Assembly (NCBI GenBank): GCA_017893485.1
Contig: CM030363.1
Span: 115,730,004-115,794,003, forward strand
Reading direction: 5' to 3'
Length of the DNA stretch: 64,000 bases
DNA from: Hemerocallis citrina
Taxonomy: Eukaryota; Streptophyta; Magnoliopsida; Asparagales; Asphodelaceae
The position numbers and the translations under genes are program-made. The notes below the pieces were generated by a model. The model made no database searches. It had not been told where the DNA came from and worked only from the letters and a program-made list of their open reading frames with translations. Of the stretch, positions 52,539 through 64,000 are shown piece by piece (the first letter of the stretch is position 1; every line of letters starts with the position of its first letter).

Positions 52539-54430
52539 AAAAATGAATTAAAGCTTTTTGGCATCCGTCTTAACCGTGGCTTTGGCCCTAAATGAATGGC
52601 TTGATTCCAATCCAGACTTTTCTCTGGTACTTCATCGATTATCATTAATGGCTCGGAAGGTCACAAATTCAAGTGTAAGTGCGGCCTTCGCCAAGGCGAT
52701 CCCATTTCCTCCCTTTTATTTTCTCTCATCGCCTATGTGTTTAGTAAATTGCTTCGCAATGCTTGGGATGCCGACGTTATCGAAGGTCGTGGGGGAACGC
52801 ATAGTTTTTGAGGTGTGCTGAACCTCCAATACGCTAACGACACTATCATCTTTGCAAAAACCTATGTGTGTTCTTTACGTAACTTGAAGTTACTTCTATA
52901 CATTTTTGAAAAAGCTTCCGGGCTTCCCATTAACTTTCAAAAATTCTCTGTCCTCTGGCTTGGTGGGTCGATCAATCGGCAAGCGGAAACAGCTCAGTTC
53001 TTTAACTGTGCTTCGACATCCTTTCCCATTCAATACCTGGGTATTCCCCTGTGATGGGGGAAGCTCCTCAAATCGGATTGGATTCCGATAATTGAGAAAG
53101 TCGAATCCAGGCTTAACGTTTGGATCGGAAGACACCTCTCTCGTGGAGGTAGACTAGTGCTAGTTAACTCAGTTTTGTCTTCTATTCCCTTATATATGAT
53201 GTCCTTTTTTTGTCCCCTCTTGGGTTATTAAGAGGATCGACAAAATCAGAAGGAATTTCTTTTGGTCTGGGTCGGGTCTTTATGAGGCTGGGTCCCATCT
53301 TTGCAACTGAAAGGTGATTTGCACTGCTAAGGTTGCAGGTGGTGTAGGGGTTATTAACCTCAGACAACAAAATTTAGCTCTGCTGGGTAAATGGTTATGG
53401 AGAATTCTAGTTCATGACCAGCTGCCTTGGGCTAAGCTCATCTCTTCTAACTACTTCCCTCGGAAAAGAATTCAAGACTTTTCCCCCTCTTTGTCCCGTA
53501 AGGCCTCCTCCTTCTGGAAAGGGGTATGGAAAGCGCCTTCTCTGTTTGGTTGTGGGATCTCCCACGAATGCGCTTCTGGGGCCAAGACCAAGTTCTGGGT
53601 CGATCTAGGGGTTCGATAACATGAAGTTAGCTTTAACTTTCCCTTCTCTTTACCAACTGGCTTCCAGCCCATCAGCAACGGTGGCGGATTATGTGACCGT
53701 CATTGACCACCAAAAGTTCTGGTCTATTCCCTTCCTATGTGCCCTCCCTTCGCAACTCGAGGTAGATCTCAATGAGCTTTTTATTAAACTAAACCAGTAC
53801 TCTTGGCATCCCACTGATAAACTATCTTGGCATTGGACTAGCTCAATAATCTATTCGGTTAAGTCCTTCTACAATTTTCTCAACTTTGGAGGTATCTACT
53901 CCGAACTGGCTAAACCTTTATGGAGTAGTTGCGCCCCTCTAAAATAGAAAATTCTCACTTGGCTAGCTCTTAATAACAAACTTCTCACCGTCGACCGTCT
54001 TCACAAAATGAACCTTGCTTTAGGTCAATTATGTGCGTTCTACTCGGTCGGACATGAGGACGCTAAACATCTGTTCCTTCGGTGCAGCTTTATCCAACCA
54101 TTGTGGACTATTATGAGCCGGGCTTGGCAAGTACCCTCTACCCCCGTAGAATTTTCGTCCTGCTGTAGGGCGCACTTGCTTAGAAAAGAGTTTCTCTCTT
54201 CGTGGTTCCTCTCCATTATGGCCATAATCTGGGTGATTTGGTTGGAAACAAATAAACATATCTTCTTGCACTCTGCATCATCGATAGCTGCGATGATTGA
54301 GGATTTCTTATTTTTCATTAATTTGTGGTCTTCCACTTTAACTCCGGTTAAATTGGAGGATTTACATTTGGGTTGTCTTGAGGAGGCCTACCATTTCTTT
54401 TGTTCTAATCCTTTTATTTCTATTTAGCTT
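52539..54430 (+). pseudogene. LINE ORF2 remnant: RT, zinc-binding domain
   Basis: Frames in turn give GSEGHKFKCKCGLRQGDPIS (RT motif with LRQGDP), then YANDTIIFAKTYVCSLRNLK at the catalytic box (Asn replaces the second residue of the usual YADD), KASGLPINFQKFSV and FPIQYLGIPL. Next come SRGGRLVLVNSVLSSIPLYM, VGVINLRQQNLALLGKWLWR and TDKLSWHWTSSIIYSVKSFY. The C-terminus is the zf-RVT part (NNKLLTVDRLHKMNLALGQL, then GHEDAKHLFLRCSFIQPLW). Several frameshifts and stops are present. The N-terminal endonuclease is absent. The 54431-54567 tail is a T-rich 3' untranslated stretch, into which LARD copy 2 inserted. Confidence 0.85.
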
Positions 54431-55944
54431 TTTTCGTTCTTATTTGTGATCCTTTTTCATTCTCTTTGCAGGGCTGAGAGGTCTTAACCTCCTTTTGTCT
54501 CGACTTCCTATGGGGAGCACTTGTTCTTTATTCTGGTGGTTGCTGCTAGGCTTTTGATCTCCGAATGTGTAACACCCCGAATTCCAAAATGCAACTGAAT
54601 TCGAGTTCCACAGGATCTTTACACTTCATTTCGTACAATTTTACAAGGAATTTAAAATTTTTATTATAACAATGATTACTTCAGAGTCTTTTACATCAAC
54701 AAGCAGCAGAATTAATAAAATACAACAATAATAAATGTACAACTGTATCAACTTTAACATTTAAATGATCATCAACATCAAAATCATCTTTATATCTTCT
54801 TATAAACTCCAAGTCCTGCATATAAAACTGTGGGCGCGTCAGTTGCTTACAACCGATGAAATATTATACACGGCCATCCTCTCTATGCCGGAAATAGTAT
54901 AAAGATTCTTAAATACTTTAGCAAACACAAACTTGATCACAAACCAGAGCTACAAAGGGACTATCCTATTGATGTCGTGTTGTGTTGTGTACTTAGTCCT
55001 TAATGCAGTTATTTAATACTACATGACACTAATGCACACTTGTTCGGATTCTATGCATTCCATACTACATAGGTCCGAGGGCAAGCCCTTAATCGTACTT
55101 CATCTTATAGGGTTCAATCCCTCGCCATGACTTAAACTACTACGGTAACTACGGTAAGTATCCTAGATGTTCTATGATCTACGAGCCCATGTCCAGGCAG
55201 TCTGGAGGGGAATCCCAAGCACTGACATGACGCATCAGCAGGCAGACTATGAACAATTCAACCTCTACCATGGAACGATGGCACCACCCGCAGTCACCAA
55301 ACACCCCACAAGCTTCGCCACCAGGGGCGATAATTCGGAGTAGTGCTCATGCCATGTCATGACGCATCAAGCAGGCAGTCTGTGAATCACTCTCACACTG
55401 CCAATTCGATGGCCCTGATACTCGTGTTTTTTTCTTACTTTCATCACATCTTCACTATATATATAATCCTTACAGTGTTTGTTTTAAAAGAAAATCATCA
55501 CAACCTAGAGCTAGCTTACCCTACCGGACTTAAATCAAAACAACAGAGACAGTCAGCCTACCTGGCTACTTCTCAAGAGACGCTCAACCCTCAACGGTTA
55601 GCTCTTAAAATCATAAATAATACTGCCGGTCACTAGGGTCTCGCCTAGCCTCTAGATTCCAACAACTATCTCTTTCTGGAGATCAACAATGTTGCCATAA
55701 TCAATCTCAAATAATCATTTCCATTTCTTTTGTTCACAAACTCTTTCTCAAAAATATTTCTTTTATAATCTCATAACATAAGGCAATTCAATCCCTTAAT
55801 CAATTTAATCATTCATACAGTTGTCTACATTTTAAAATAATCTCAATCAAGTATTAAAAATCATAAAATCTCGTATTCAATCTTATTCAACTTTCACATG
55901 TCAGAACTCAAATCCAAACTCAAGAAAATCCATCAGTCAAGATA

Positions 55945-56335
55945 GTAGCAGTCAACTGTTAAAAGTGGCTTGTCGGCTATTCTACGAGACCTCAAAACTC
56001 AAGAACAAAAGCCAGTTCAGTCGACTGTCCTGCGAAACTTGAAACTCAAAAACACAGTCAGTTCAGTCGACTGTTGACAAAGGGTCAGTCGACTGTTCTG
56101 GGAAACTTTGAAACTCAAACACAAACCAGTCAGTTCAGTCGACTGTTGGCAAAGAATTAGTCGACTGTTCTGTGAAACTTTGAAAACTCAAAAGCCAATA
56201 ATCAAGACAGTAATAGTCGACTGTGGATAAGTAGACAGTCGACTGTCTTACAGAAAATCCGGAATTTAATAATTTGACAGTCGACTGTCGACTCTAGCTC
56301 GGTCGACTGTCGACTCTAGCTCGGTCGACTGTCGA
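55945..56335. repeat. GTCGAC palindrome array in LARD-2 LTR
   Basis: About twelve CAGTCGACTGT or variant sites lie within 390 bp, ending in a short tandem array of GGTCGACTGTCGACTCTAGC. Positions and spacers differ from copy 1, so the array has turned over while the motif was kept. Confidence 0.9.
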
Positions 56336-57093
56336 TTGCACCAGGTTGTAGTTTAAAGTGGATCTTGAATATATTTTTGACCTTCCAATTGATTTGTACT
56401 TCTATAAAAATATAAACCATCCTTCGGAATGTATTCTTTTGAAAAACAACATCGTGCATGTTCTTAAATTCATAAGTTTCTCATTTTTGCAATATAATAA
56501 AATCGTTGCACAAAAACAAATATAATCAATTTTCCAAATAAAATGTTGTCTTTTATCAAAATTTCCTTTATAAGTTCCTACACTAATAAAATAAATATTT
56601 TCGAGGTTAGAATCAAACAATTCTTTTCTACGCCCTTGCATTATTTTCACTAATGTCTTAACATGCATCAATTTCATACAAATCACTTCAATTCTAGCAT
56701 TCCAAACTAACAATCATAACATTTTAGAGAATAGATTAAGCACTTCACATCTACCACACCAATTAAAATTTAGCAATTCAACTCTACATTAATTTGCATG
56801 TAATCTCATCATACCAATTCAAATCCAACAAATAAATTTTATATTATCTATCATGCAATTTTTACTCCTAAATTAGAAAGGATTTAAGAAACACCCACCC
56901 AAAGTTAAAGAATTTGTACTCAAATGAACTCCTAGAATTAGGAGCTCCTAAAGAAACCCTGATTGCAAACTCCTCGAAATCCGCGCGCAACGAAAAAAGC
57001 TCCCCATCTCCTAATCTCGGCAGCACATCAGGCATCATTTTTCGGCAGCACAGTGGGCCTCTCCAACTCCATTTGCATCTTCATATATGCACA

Positions 57094-57096
<3 letters not shown>

Positions 57097-57149
<53 letters not shown>
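57097..57149. repeat. (TA)n microsatellite, left of MITE
   Basis: Pure TA run of about 53 bp directly abutting the inserted MITE. Confidence 0.95.
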
Positions 57150-57151
<2 letters not shown>

Positions 57152-57316
57152 GAAAAAGGGGTATGAGCAACTTGCTCATTTACTAAATAAGCAATTGATG
57201 ATGTGGCATACATGTGATTGAAAAATTCTTAAAAGGGTTAGTTGTCCAATGTATCACATGCATGCCACATAATCAATTGCTCATTTACTAAATGAGCAAG
57301 TTGCTCATATCCCTTT

Positions 57317-57321
<5 letters not shown>
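57150..57321. mobile_element. Fold-back MITE, 172 bp, inside an AT microsatellite
   Basis: The left end GGGAAAAAGGGGTATGAGCA and the right end, reversed (GGGTAAAAGGGATATGAGCA), begin inverted repeats of about 65 bp that include ACTTGCTCATTTA and GCAATTGAT. The whole unit could fold into one hairpin. It sits between two TA runs, and LARD copy 1 lacks it at the equivalent site. The target duplication (TA, or a longer TA stretch) cannot be resolved in the repeat. Confidence 0.85.

Positions 57322-57363
<42 letters not shown>
57322..57363. repeat. (TA)n microsatellite, right of MITE
   Basis: Continuation of the TA run on the other side of the MITE, about 42 bp. Confidence 0.95.
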
Positions 57364-57367
<4 letters not shown>

Positions 57368-59716
57368 ATTATGTATATGCATGGTAGATTAGGGTAAAGG
57401 TGTGGTAGGTGGATTCTGGAGAAAGCAACAGAGGGCTTTCGGAATGGATAGGGAGAGAGTGAAGAAGTGGTGAAAAGGTGATTGGATTGTTTGTGTATAT
57501 GTATATACCTATACATCAATTGTATGTTGGAGAAAAGCTAAACATGAATGCTGGATTGTGTGTGGTGTGGTTTTGCTTTTCGGATTGGAAATAGGGAAAG
57601 AGAAGGTATGAGAGAATGAGAGAGTGAGAGAGACTTAGGGGTGTTTTATAGATCAATTAATGGGTAGTTAGAATAACCAATTGTCCACTTCTCCACTAAC
57701 TCCACCACTAATCCACTGACAAATTCAACTCAAATTTCCTTCCTCCCCAAAATAAACAGCCCGGCCACTTTTCCCTCTCTTTTGCCAAACACGTGTACGT
57801 GCTCCGCACGTGCACACACTTCATTCATAAATTTGATTATTTTGTTTAATTTAAAATACATGTATGTAATATATAAGACGTATATAAAATTAATTTGATT
57901 AAAATTATACTTTTTTATGCACAGTTAAAATAAGCACACACATTTCATGAAATTTATTTTGAAAGAAGAATACGTTTAAACACGTGCACCAAAACACGTG
58001 CGTCGCCCGTAAAGTTTCAAAAATACAAAGTTGACTTTATCAACCAAAAAATATTTATAATTAATCGGAATAAAACATAAAAAATATATTTAATATACAT
58101 ATTTGATAATGTACTCAAACATACAGAAAACACGTGTATTGCACGTATAAAAATTATTTTAATTAAAATAGATGAAAAATTGAATTCCATTTACAAAACG
58201 AATTTAAACATGTTATAAAAATAAATAATTGAACCCATTGAAAACATTGCACGTAAAGGTAGAATACCCGAAATCGACACGTGCATCGATAATACGCAAA
58301 AACACGTAAAAACACAAAGATTGAAATTTAGCATTTGAGTTGTCTCAAATGGGATTTTAAGAATACGAGAATGCATAAATATTCAGAATTCAAAATACAT
58401 ATCGAAATACGGTACGGATATCACTAGTGACAGTACAAAATGCACGTGCATAACATCCGAGGGCAAAATTGTCATTTAAATTTTACGGGGTGTTACACTC
58501 TCTCCCCCTTAGAATAGTTTCATCCCCAGAAATCACTAGGGCAAAGGTTGTATTTTGTACACACCGAGAAAAAATATCCTTATTGTATATAGGAAACTGG
58601 AATCATTTAAGAAAATAAATGTAGTCTGTAATTAAGTAATGGAGAAAAACAAGACAAACACTATATAAGAAAATTACGAGTATCAAAATCTTATAAGGAC
58701 GGGACAAGAAAACTAGAAAATAGCATAAGAAAATAAATGTGACAATAAAGGATAGTATATATTGAAAGGAGTTTTCATACAAAATACTATTAAGTAAATC
58801 ATTAGATAAAATGATAAATAAACTTAGTCATTAATCGTAAAATAGTTCAGAAAACAATGCAAAAAGAGAAACATAGTCAATGGATACTTTATAAATAGAT
58901 TTAGTAGTCAAAATTCATCAAAGTAATCGGTGGTAGAAAGTCGTAAACTAAATTGGTAATGTATATTACAAGAAAAATTGAATTAGCAATTTAAAAAGAA
59001 GACTACTGGGTAACAGTTTTGAAAAGTAAACGAGAATGAAATTTCGTTAAAAATATAGACACATCAAATGATCTTGTATACCAATTAATATCAAAAAATA
59101 GTTTGTATGGTAACTACATATGATTTGAAAATTAAAGATACGGAAGGCATACAACGAAATACTTTCGAATTGTCAAGTAGAGCAAGAAAACAATATACAA
59201 ATTATATATGTACATAGGCATCAAAATTATAGGGGTGAAACAAATAGCATGATATGAAAATCATAAATGATTTGTAGGAGTAAAACAAGACATTGTAGTA
59301 GTAAAAATAATAACATATTATTGAAATAGTGCGAAGACTAATTATTATGAAGAAAAGTATAAATACAAATTTTATTTTTTGTTAGGTGAGTAACCACCAA
59401 ATCTAAAATAGCAAAATACGATAAAGTGGTATGAAATGCTAACTCATACAAAAATACAAAATACTACGAAGAAGACGGCAAGATAGTTGAGATTAAGTAG
59501 TAAATATACAAGTAGGATAGATATAGGAATTAGTTTAAATAACACAACCTTAGGTTGTAAAATATTATGAAATATATAAGCTAGTACAAAAATGGAATAG
59601 TTTTAAGTGAATATTATAGAAAAACAAGATAGGGGTTATCTAAGTAAAAAATATCCTTTTGGAGTAGGTTCGCCTCGTTGGTATCCAACTACAGACTTGC
59701 CTCTCTCGACCTCAAG

Positions 59717-59890
59717 TTACAGAATTGCCTCTACAATATCCGGTTGCATTTTGCCTTCTGGACATTCGGTTGCAGACTTTGCCTTCCCGACGTCCAGTTG
59801 CAGTTTGCCTCCAATGATGTCTAGTTGCAGATTTGCCCTCTCGATATCAGGTTGCACCAAAACGGAAGATGGAAAGATGTAATATTCCAT
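59717..59890 (-). CDS. Short repeat-protein-like frame in LARD copy 2
   Basis: An ATG at 59890 opens MEYYIFPSSVLVQPDIERAN. It continues in 9-residue units (LQLDIIGGK, LQLDVGKAK, SATECPEGK, MQPDIVEAI) to a TAA after 57 residues. Beyond the stop the same frame continues (LEVERGKSVVGYQRGEPTPK). Copy 1 has the corresponding ATG and units but with frameshifts. No family recognised. It may be a relic of a coding region of the autonomous parent or simply a minisatellite whose 27-nt unit keeps a frame open. Confidence 0.35.
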   Translation of the reverse strand: MEYYIFPSSVLVQPDIERANLQLDIIGGKLQLDVGKAKSATECPEGKMQPDIVEAIL

Positions 59891-60064
59891 AAATATTTGG
59901 ATATCAGATGTTTAATAAGGTATGATGTTATGTTTGAAATCAGTGATATAAAGAAATATGAGTAAAAGAAGTTACACGATGAAATATCAAACGTAAGTGT
60001 ATAGGATATATCAAATATAGATGGTACTAATTAGTAGTAATGAAAAAATTTATTTATAACACTA

Positions 60065-60600
60065 AGACAAATAATGTAAAATATATATGCACGTGTTGGA
60101 AGGACAAATGAAAACAATAATGATGTAGTGTAGCAAATTAGGCACAATTGACACAAACAATTATACATAAATGTAGTAATGTAGTAATTGGAGGAGGGTA
60201 AAATTATATGTATAGTAAGTATCTTAAAATGCATGACACATATGGAAAATATATGTGGTAATCAAGAATGTAAAGACAATTTAAAACTTAAGAATAAAAT
60301 AAAGTATAAATAGTGAGTATATGCATTATATTAGACAAATAATGTAAAATATATATGCACGTGTTGGAAGGACAAATGAAAACAATAATGATGTAGTGTA
60401 GCAAATTAGGACAATTGACACAAACAATTATACATAAATGTAGTAATGTAGTAATTGGAGGAGGGTAAAATTATATGTATAGTAAGTATCTTGAAATGCA
60501 TGACACATATGGAAAATATATGTAGTAATCAAGAATGTAAAGACAATTTAAAACTTAAGAATAAAATAAAGTATAAATAGTGAGTATATGCATTATATTA
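60065..60600. repeat. Tandem duplication, two units of 268 bp
   Basis: Both units start AGACAAATAATGTAAAATAT and end AGTATATGCATTATATT. Only a few differences separate them. LARD copy 1 has a single unit. Confidence 0.9.
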
Positions 60601-61460
60601 AAGAAGTGTAAACTACAAAATTAATGAATATAACAAAACAAATTAGTAGACAATGTGCAACAACAGTAGTATCGAATGCAGGCAATAAAACAAAATGGTA
60701 TGTCATATTTATATGAGTAGAATATTTCAATCTTGTTAAAAATATACTGAAATATATAAGACGACATAAGATAATGAAAAATATAGTATCACAAAATCAA
60801 ATCATGTAAAATGAATGCACATAAGAAAATTCACAAGCAAAATTCAAAATGTAATAATAAATGAAAAAAATTAATAGTTGTAATATAAATTTAATAGAAT
60901 ACGTAAAGTAATGGCAGATATAGACGGATAAACATAAAGTGACATAAAAACACGAAAGACAAATTTTAAGACTGAAAGGCAGATAAAACTAGTTTAAAGA
61001 ATCAAGACTACGGAAAGTAGACAAAATAATAGGTATTTAAGTGATTTAATAGTATAGGAAAATATTTATTTGAAAAATATTGAATATGGAAAAAGTACTA
61101 TGATGAAAATCTACAAAAATAATTGGAGGGGAAAGTGTGTCTACGTGTAAGGTATCATGAACGACGGTTCAAACCAACCACGCTTTCACTGTGGCACTCT
61201 GATACCCTAGGGAAAATGTGCTCGCATACAATCTCACATCAATATATACGAGGAGGACATCATGAATGAATGTGAATGCAAGTAGTTGTTGAACCTTCAT
61301 TCACAACTTCAGCCATCCAAAAGGAAAAAGGAAGAGAAAACGTCAGTGTATAGAGCAACACAAATGTAACTCACTTACATTTAAATCTCTATAGACTGAA
61401 CTCACACTCTAATATCCACTCTAGGGTGTCGTTCCTTATAAATTTGTACTACTTATGAAG

Positions 61461-61476
61461 CGTGGCTCTGATACCA
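61461..61476 (-). other. Primer binding site (tRNA-Met) of LARD copy 2
   Basis: In minus sense TGGTATCAGAGCCACG follows the 5' LTR end after a GAG spacer, identical to copy 1. Confidence 0.88.
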
Positions 61477-61479
61477 CTC

Positions 61480-62930
61480 TGTAACACCCCGAATTCTAAA
61501 ATGCAACTGAATTCGAGTTCCATAGGATCTTTACACTTCATTTTGTACAATTTTACAAGGAATTTTAAAACTTTTATTATAACAATGATTACATCAGAGT
61601 CTTTTACATCAATAAGTAGCGGAATTAATAAAATACAACAATAATAAATGTACAACTGTATCAACTTTAACATTTAAATGATCATCAGCATCAAAATCAT
61701 CTTTATATCTTCTTATAAACTCCAAGTCCTGCATATAAAACTATGGTCGCGTCAGTTGCTTACAATCGACGAAATATTATACACGGCCATCCTCTCTATG
61801 CCGGAAACAGTATAACGATTCTTAAATACTTTAGCAAACACAAACTTGATCACAAACCAGAGCTACAAAGGGGCTATCCTATTGATGTCGTGTTGTGCTG
61901 TGCACTTAGTCCTTAATGCAGTTATTTAATAGTACATGACACTAATGCGCACTTGTTCGGATTCTATGCATCCCATACTACATAGGTCCGAGGGTAAGTC
62001 CTTAATCGTACTTCATCTTATAGGGTTCAATCCCTCGCCATTACTTAAACTACTACGGTAACTATGGTAAGTATCCAACATGTTCTATGATCTACGAGCC
62101 CATGTCCAGGTAGTCTGGAGGGGAATCCCATACACTGACATGACACATCAAGAAGGCAGACTATGGACAATTCAACCTCCACCATGGAACGATGGCACCA
62201 CCGGGGCGATAATTCCGGAGTAGTGCTCACGCCATGTCATGACGCATCAAGCAGGCAGTCTGTGAATCACTCTCACACCGCCAATCTGATGACCCTCATA
62301 CTCGTGTTTTTCTCTTACTTTCATCACATCTTCACTATGTATATAATCCTTACAATGTTTGTTTTAAAAGAAAATCATCACAACCTATAGCTAGCTTACC
62401 CTACCGGACTTAAACCAAAGCAACAGAGACAGTCAGCCTACCTGGCTACTTCTCAAGAGACGCTCAACCCTCAACGGTTAGCTATCAAAATCATAAATAA
62501 TACTGCCGGTCACTAGGGTCTCGCCTAGCCTCTAGATTCCAATAACTATCTCTTTCTGGAGATCAACAATGTTGCCATAATCAATCTCAAATATTCATTT
62601 CCATTTCTTTTGTTCACAAACTCTTTCTAAAAAATATTTCTTTTATAATCTCATAACATAAGGCAATTCAACCTCTTAATCAATTTAATCATTCATACCT
62701 TTGTGTGCATTTCAAAATAATCTCAATCAAGTATTAAAAATCATAAAATCTCGTATTCAATCTTATTCAACTTTCACATGTCAGAACTCAAATCCAAACT
62801 CAAGAAAATCCTTCAGTCAAGACAGTAGCAGTCGACTGTTAAAAGTGGCCAGTCGGCTGTTTTGCGAGACCTCAAAACTCAAGAACAAAAGCCAGTTCAT
62901 TCGACTGTGGAAGAATGTCCAGTCGACTTT
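61480..62930 (-). repeat. LTR (5' in sense) of LARD copy 2, truncated by insertion
   Basis: Collinear with the first 1.4 kb of the left LTR (TGTAACACCCCGAATTC onward). It breaks within the palindrome array, right after CAGTCGACTT, where a family A LTR begins. Confidence 0.88.
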
Positions 62931-64000
62931 TCACGCCCCGCTTCCCAAAAAGAAAACGGAATACGGGTACGAAACAAAAGCCCAGCGAATGATTTTCATC
63001 ATCCATAAGCTGTTCAAGAATCTTTACAACATATCACAATATAATCAGAGTCGGAAGCCAGAAAAGTCAACCTCATGCACATATGAACCAAATACCAACA
63101 AGAATACTTGAAATAAAATATATTAATCTCAAATAGTCATGATTTGAAATACACAATTAATCCTGGGTCACATTGCCCAAATACAAGATAATAATTCCAA
63201 ATACATGAATATAGTTATTGTTCAAGCAACTACTAGAAATAATAATATAAGCAAAATCTCCAGTATTTAAAACATCACCTCGCCAATACATTCAGGAACC
63301 TGTTCTCCAAAATCTGTAATTTAACGAATGCAGGAAAGAGGAAAAGAGAAAACACAAGTACCCGTCAATTGCAAGTCGCGGGTTACAAATAGAGTAGGAT
63401 ACAAGAAAATGGAATGGGGAAAACTAATTAGCACATGGTATAGGTATGATGTCAACCTAGACAAACTAGCATGGTAAAAGGGTCAAGTGTACACGGCATA
63501 AATCTAGTGTCAAATAAGTATCCTATAAACATGCATCAAGTGTCAAGTGTCGTGTAATCATGTATCAAGTATCATGTTTCAAGTCTCATGTAATCAAGTC
63601 TCGTGTATCAAGCAAGCAAGTATCATGTCAAGTCTCTTATTCAAGTATCAGGTTCGAGTATCATATTCAGGTACCATGTTCGAGTATTAAGTTCAAGTTT
63701 TGTGTGATTACTATCTAGGTAGCACGACATGCCGCCCACACCACATGGTTGCTACAAAAAAATAGTTTTGCTTTAGATTTCATAGTAGACCATAGAGGAC
63801 AGTATACTCAGGTACAGGAAATAGAAAATAGGTTCATGAATCAAAATAGGTACACGAATCATCCGATTCATGCATCAATGAGTTCATGAATCAACAGGTA
63901 CACGACCAACAGGTACGTGGATCAACAAGTAACAGGTACACGACCAACAGGTACGTGCATCAATAGATAACAGGTACATGAACCAATAAGTATCATTCAT
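62931..64000 (-). mobile_element. Family A long LTR, copy 3, running off the window
   Basis: TTCACGCCCCGCTTCCC followed by AGCCCAGCGAATGATT and CATCCATAAGCTGTTCAAG matches the inner ends of copies at 17163 and 23157 (reversed). By homology the sense strand is minus and this is the 3' end of the LTR. The last 120 bp are a tandem array of CAGGTACACGACCAACAGG-type units, and 63500-63710 holds ATCAAGTATCATGT-type short repeats. A 136-residue open frame across its left edge (62701-63111) is chance. Confidence 0.7.

Larger units (their letters stand above)
54568..58497 (-). repeat. LTR (3' in sense) of LARD copy 2
   Basis: Plus-strand ends TGTAACACCCCG and GGGGTGTTACA. It has a single tandem unit where copy 1 has two, a palindrome array, a minus-sense TATAAAACAC at 57641-57650 and CACGTG sites at about 57790-58445. 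Confidence 0.9.
58498..61460 (-). other. Non-coding interior of LARD copy 2
   Basis: A/T-rich, no gag or pol. It carries the 9-residue repeat frame (59717-59890), a 268-bp tandem duplication (60065-60600) and a second primer-site-like TCTGATACCC at about 61198. The left edge keeps a CTCTCTCCCCCTT tract, the polypurine tract in minus sense. Confidence 0.75.
54568..62930 (-). mobile_element. LARD-like element, copy 2, interrupted on the right
   Basis: It has the same layout as copy 1: LTR (3930 bp, including a MITE), 2982-bp non-coding interior, and a second LTR from 61480 that is broken at 62930 by another LTR. The interior is collinear with copy 1 for most of its length but diverged. The palindrome array, primer site and 9-residue repeat are retained. 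The remainder of the right LTR would lie beyond the window, so the target duplication cannot be checked. Confidence 0.88.

Noticed and set aside
62701..63111. 136-residue open frame
   Set aside because: It crosses the junction between a LARD LTR and an inserted LTR, so it cannot be an inherited gene.

Overview
This window looks like repeat-rich nuclear DNA of a flowering plant, probably a eudicot. It is AT-rich, dense in LTR retrotransposons (many with TGTAACACC/GGTGTTACA-type ends), and carries PIF/Harbinger, hAT and LINE remnants and MITEs. I see no intact host gene, rRNA, tRNA or CRISPR array. Nearly everything is a mobile element or an insertion inside one, and every recognisable transposon gene carries stops or frameshifts.

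Layout. 1-6.4 kb: a single-frame but stop-interrupted hAT transposase (minus), a Copia RT/RNase H remnant with one short LTR, and a minus-strand LINE tail split by a 666-bp hAT element with a perfect 8-bp target duplication. 6.4-12.6 kb: a 6.2-kb PIF/Harbinger element with a Myb-like ORF1 (plus), a DDE transposase (minus) and a cargo gene for a plant mobile domain (PMD/MAIN-like) protein (minus). 12.6-17.0 kb: a 4.4-kb solo-LTR-like segment. 17.1-26.8 kb: a four-level nest. A hAT fragment is split by a long LTR, which is itself interrupted by a second solo LTR of the same family in the opposite direction and by a Copia element that keeps only gag and a protease scrap. 26.9-32.3 kb: two Harbinger-type MITEs with TAA duplications and a LINE split by a 738-bp hAT element.

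32.3-50.7 kb: a Copia element with both LTRs and decayed gag-pol. Its gag is split by a 10.5-kb non-coding, LARD-like element with 3.76-kb LTRs, and its 3' untranslated region by a 1.4-kb solo LTR related to the LARD. 51.2-54.6 kb: a purine-rich TIR element containing a 294-bp hAT MITE, then a LINE reverse-transcriptase remnant. 54.6-64 kb: a second LARD copy, with a MITE inside an AT microsatellite of one LTR and a further long LTR inserted in the other.

Features that stand out: (1) a 14-nt perfect complementarity between the U5 region and the primer-binding position of the Copia element, which has no obvious tRNA-Met site; (2) the PMD gene enclosed by the shared terminal sequences of the Harbinger element; (3) dense arrays of GTCGAC-centred palindromes in LARD LTRs and, with the same core, in an unrelated Copia LTR; (4) a 9-residue-periodic reading frame in the otherwise non-coding LARD interior. 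All coordinates and identities were worked out by eye.
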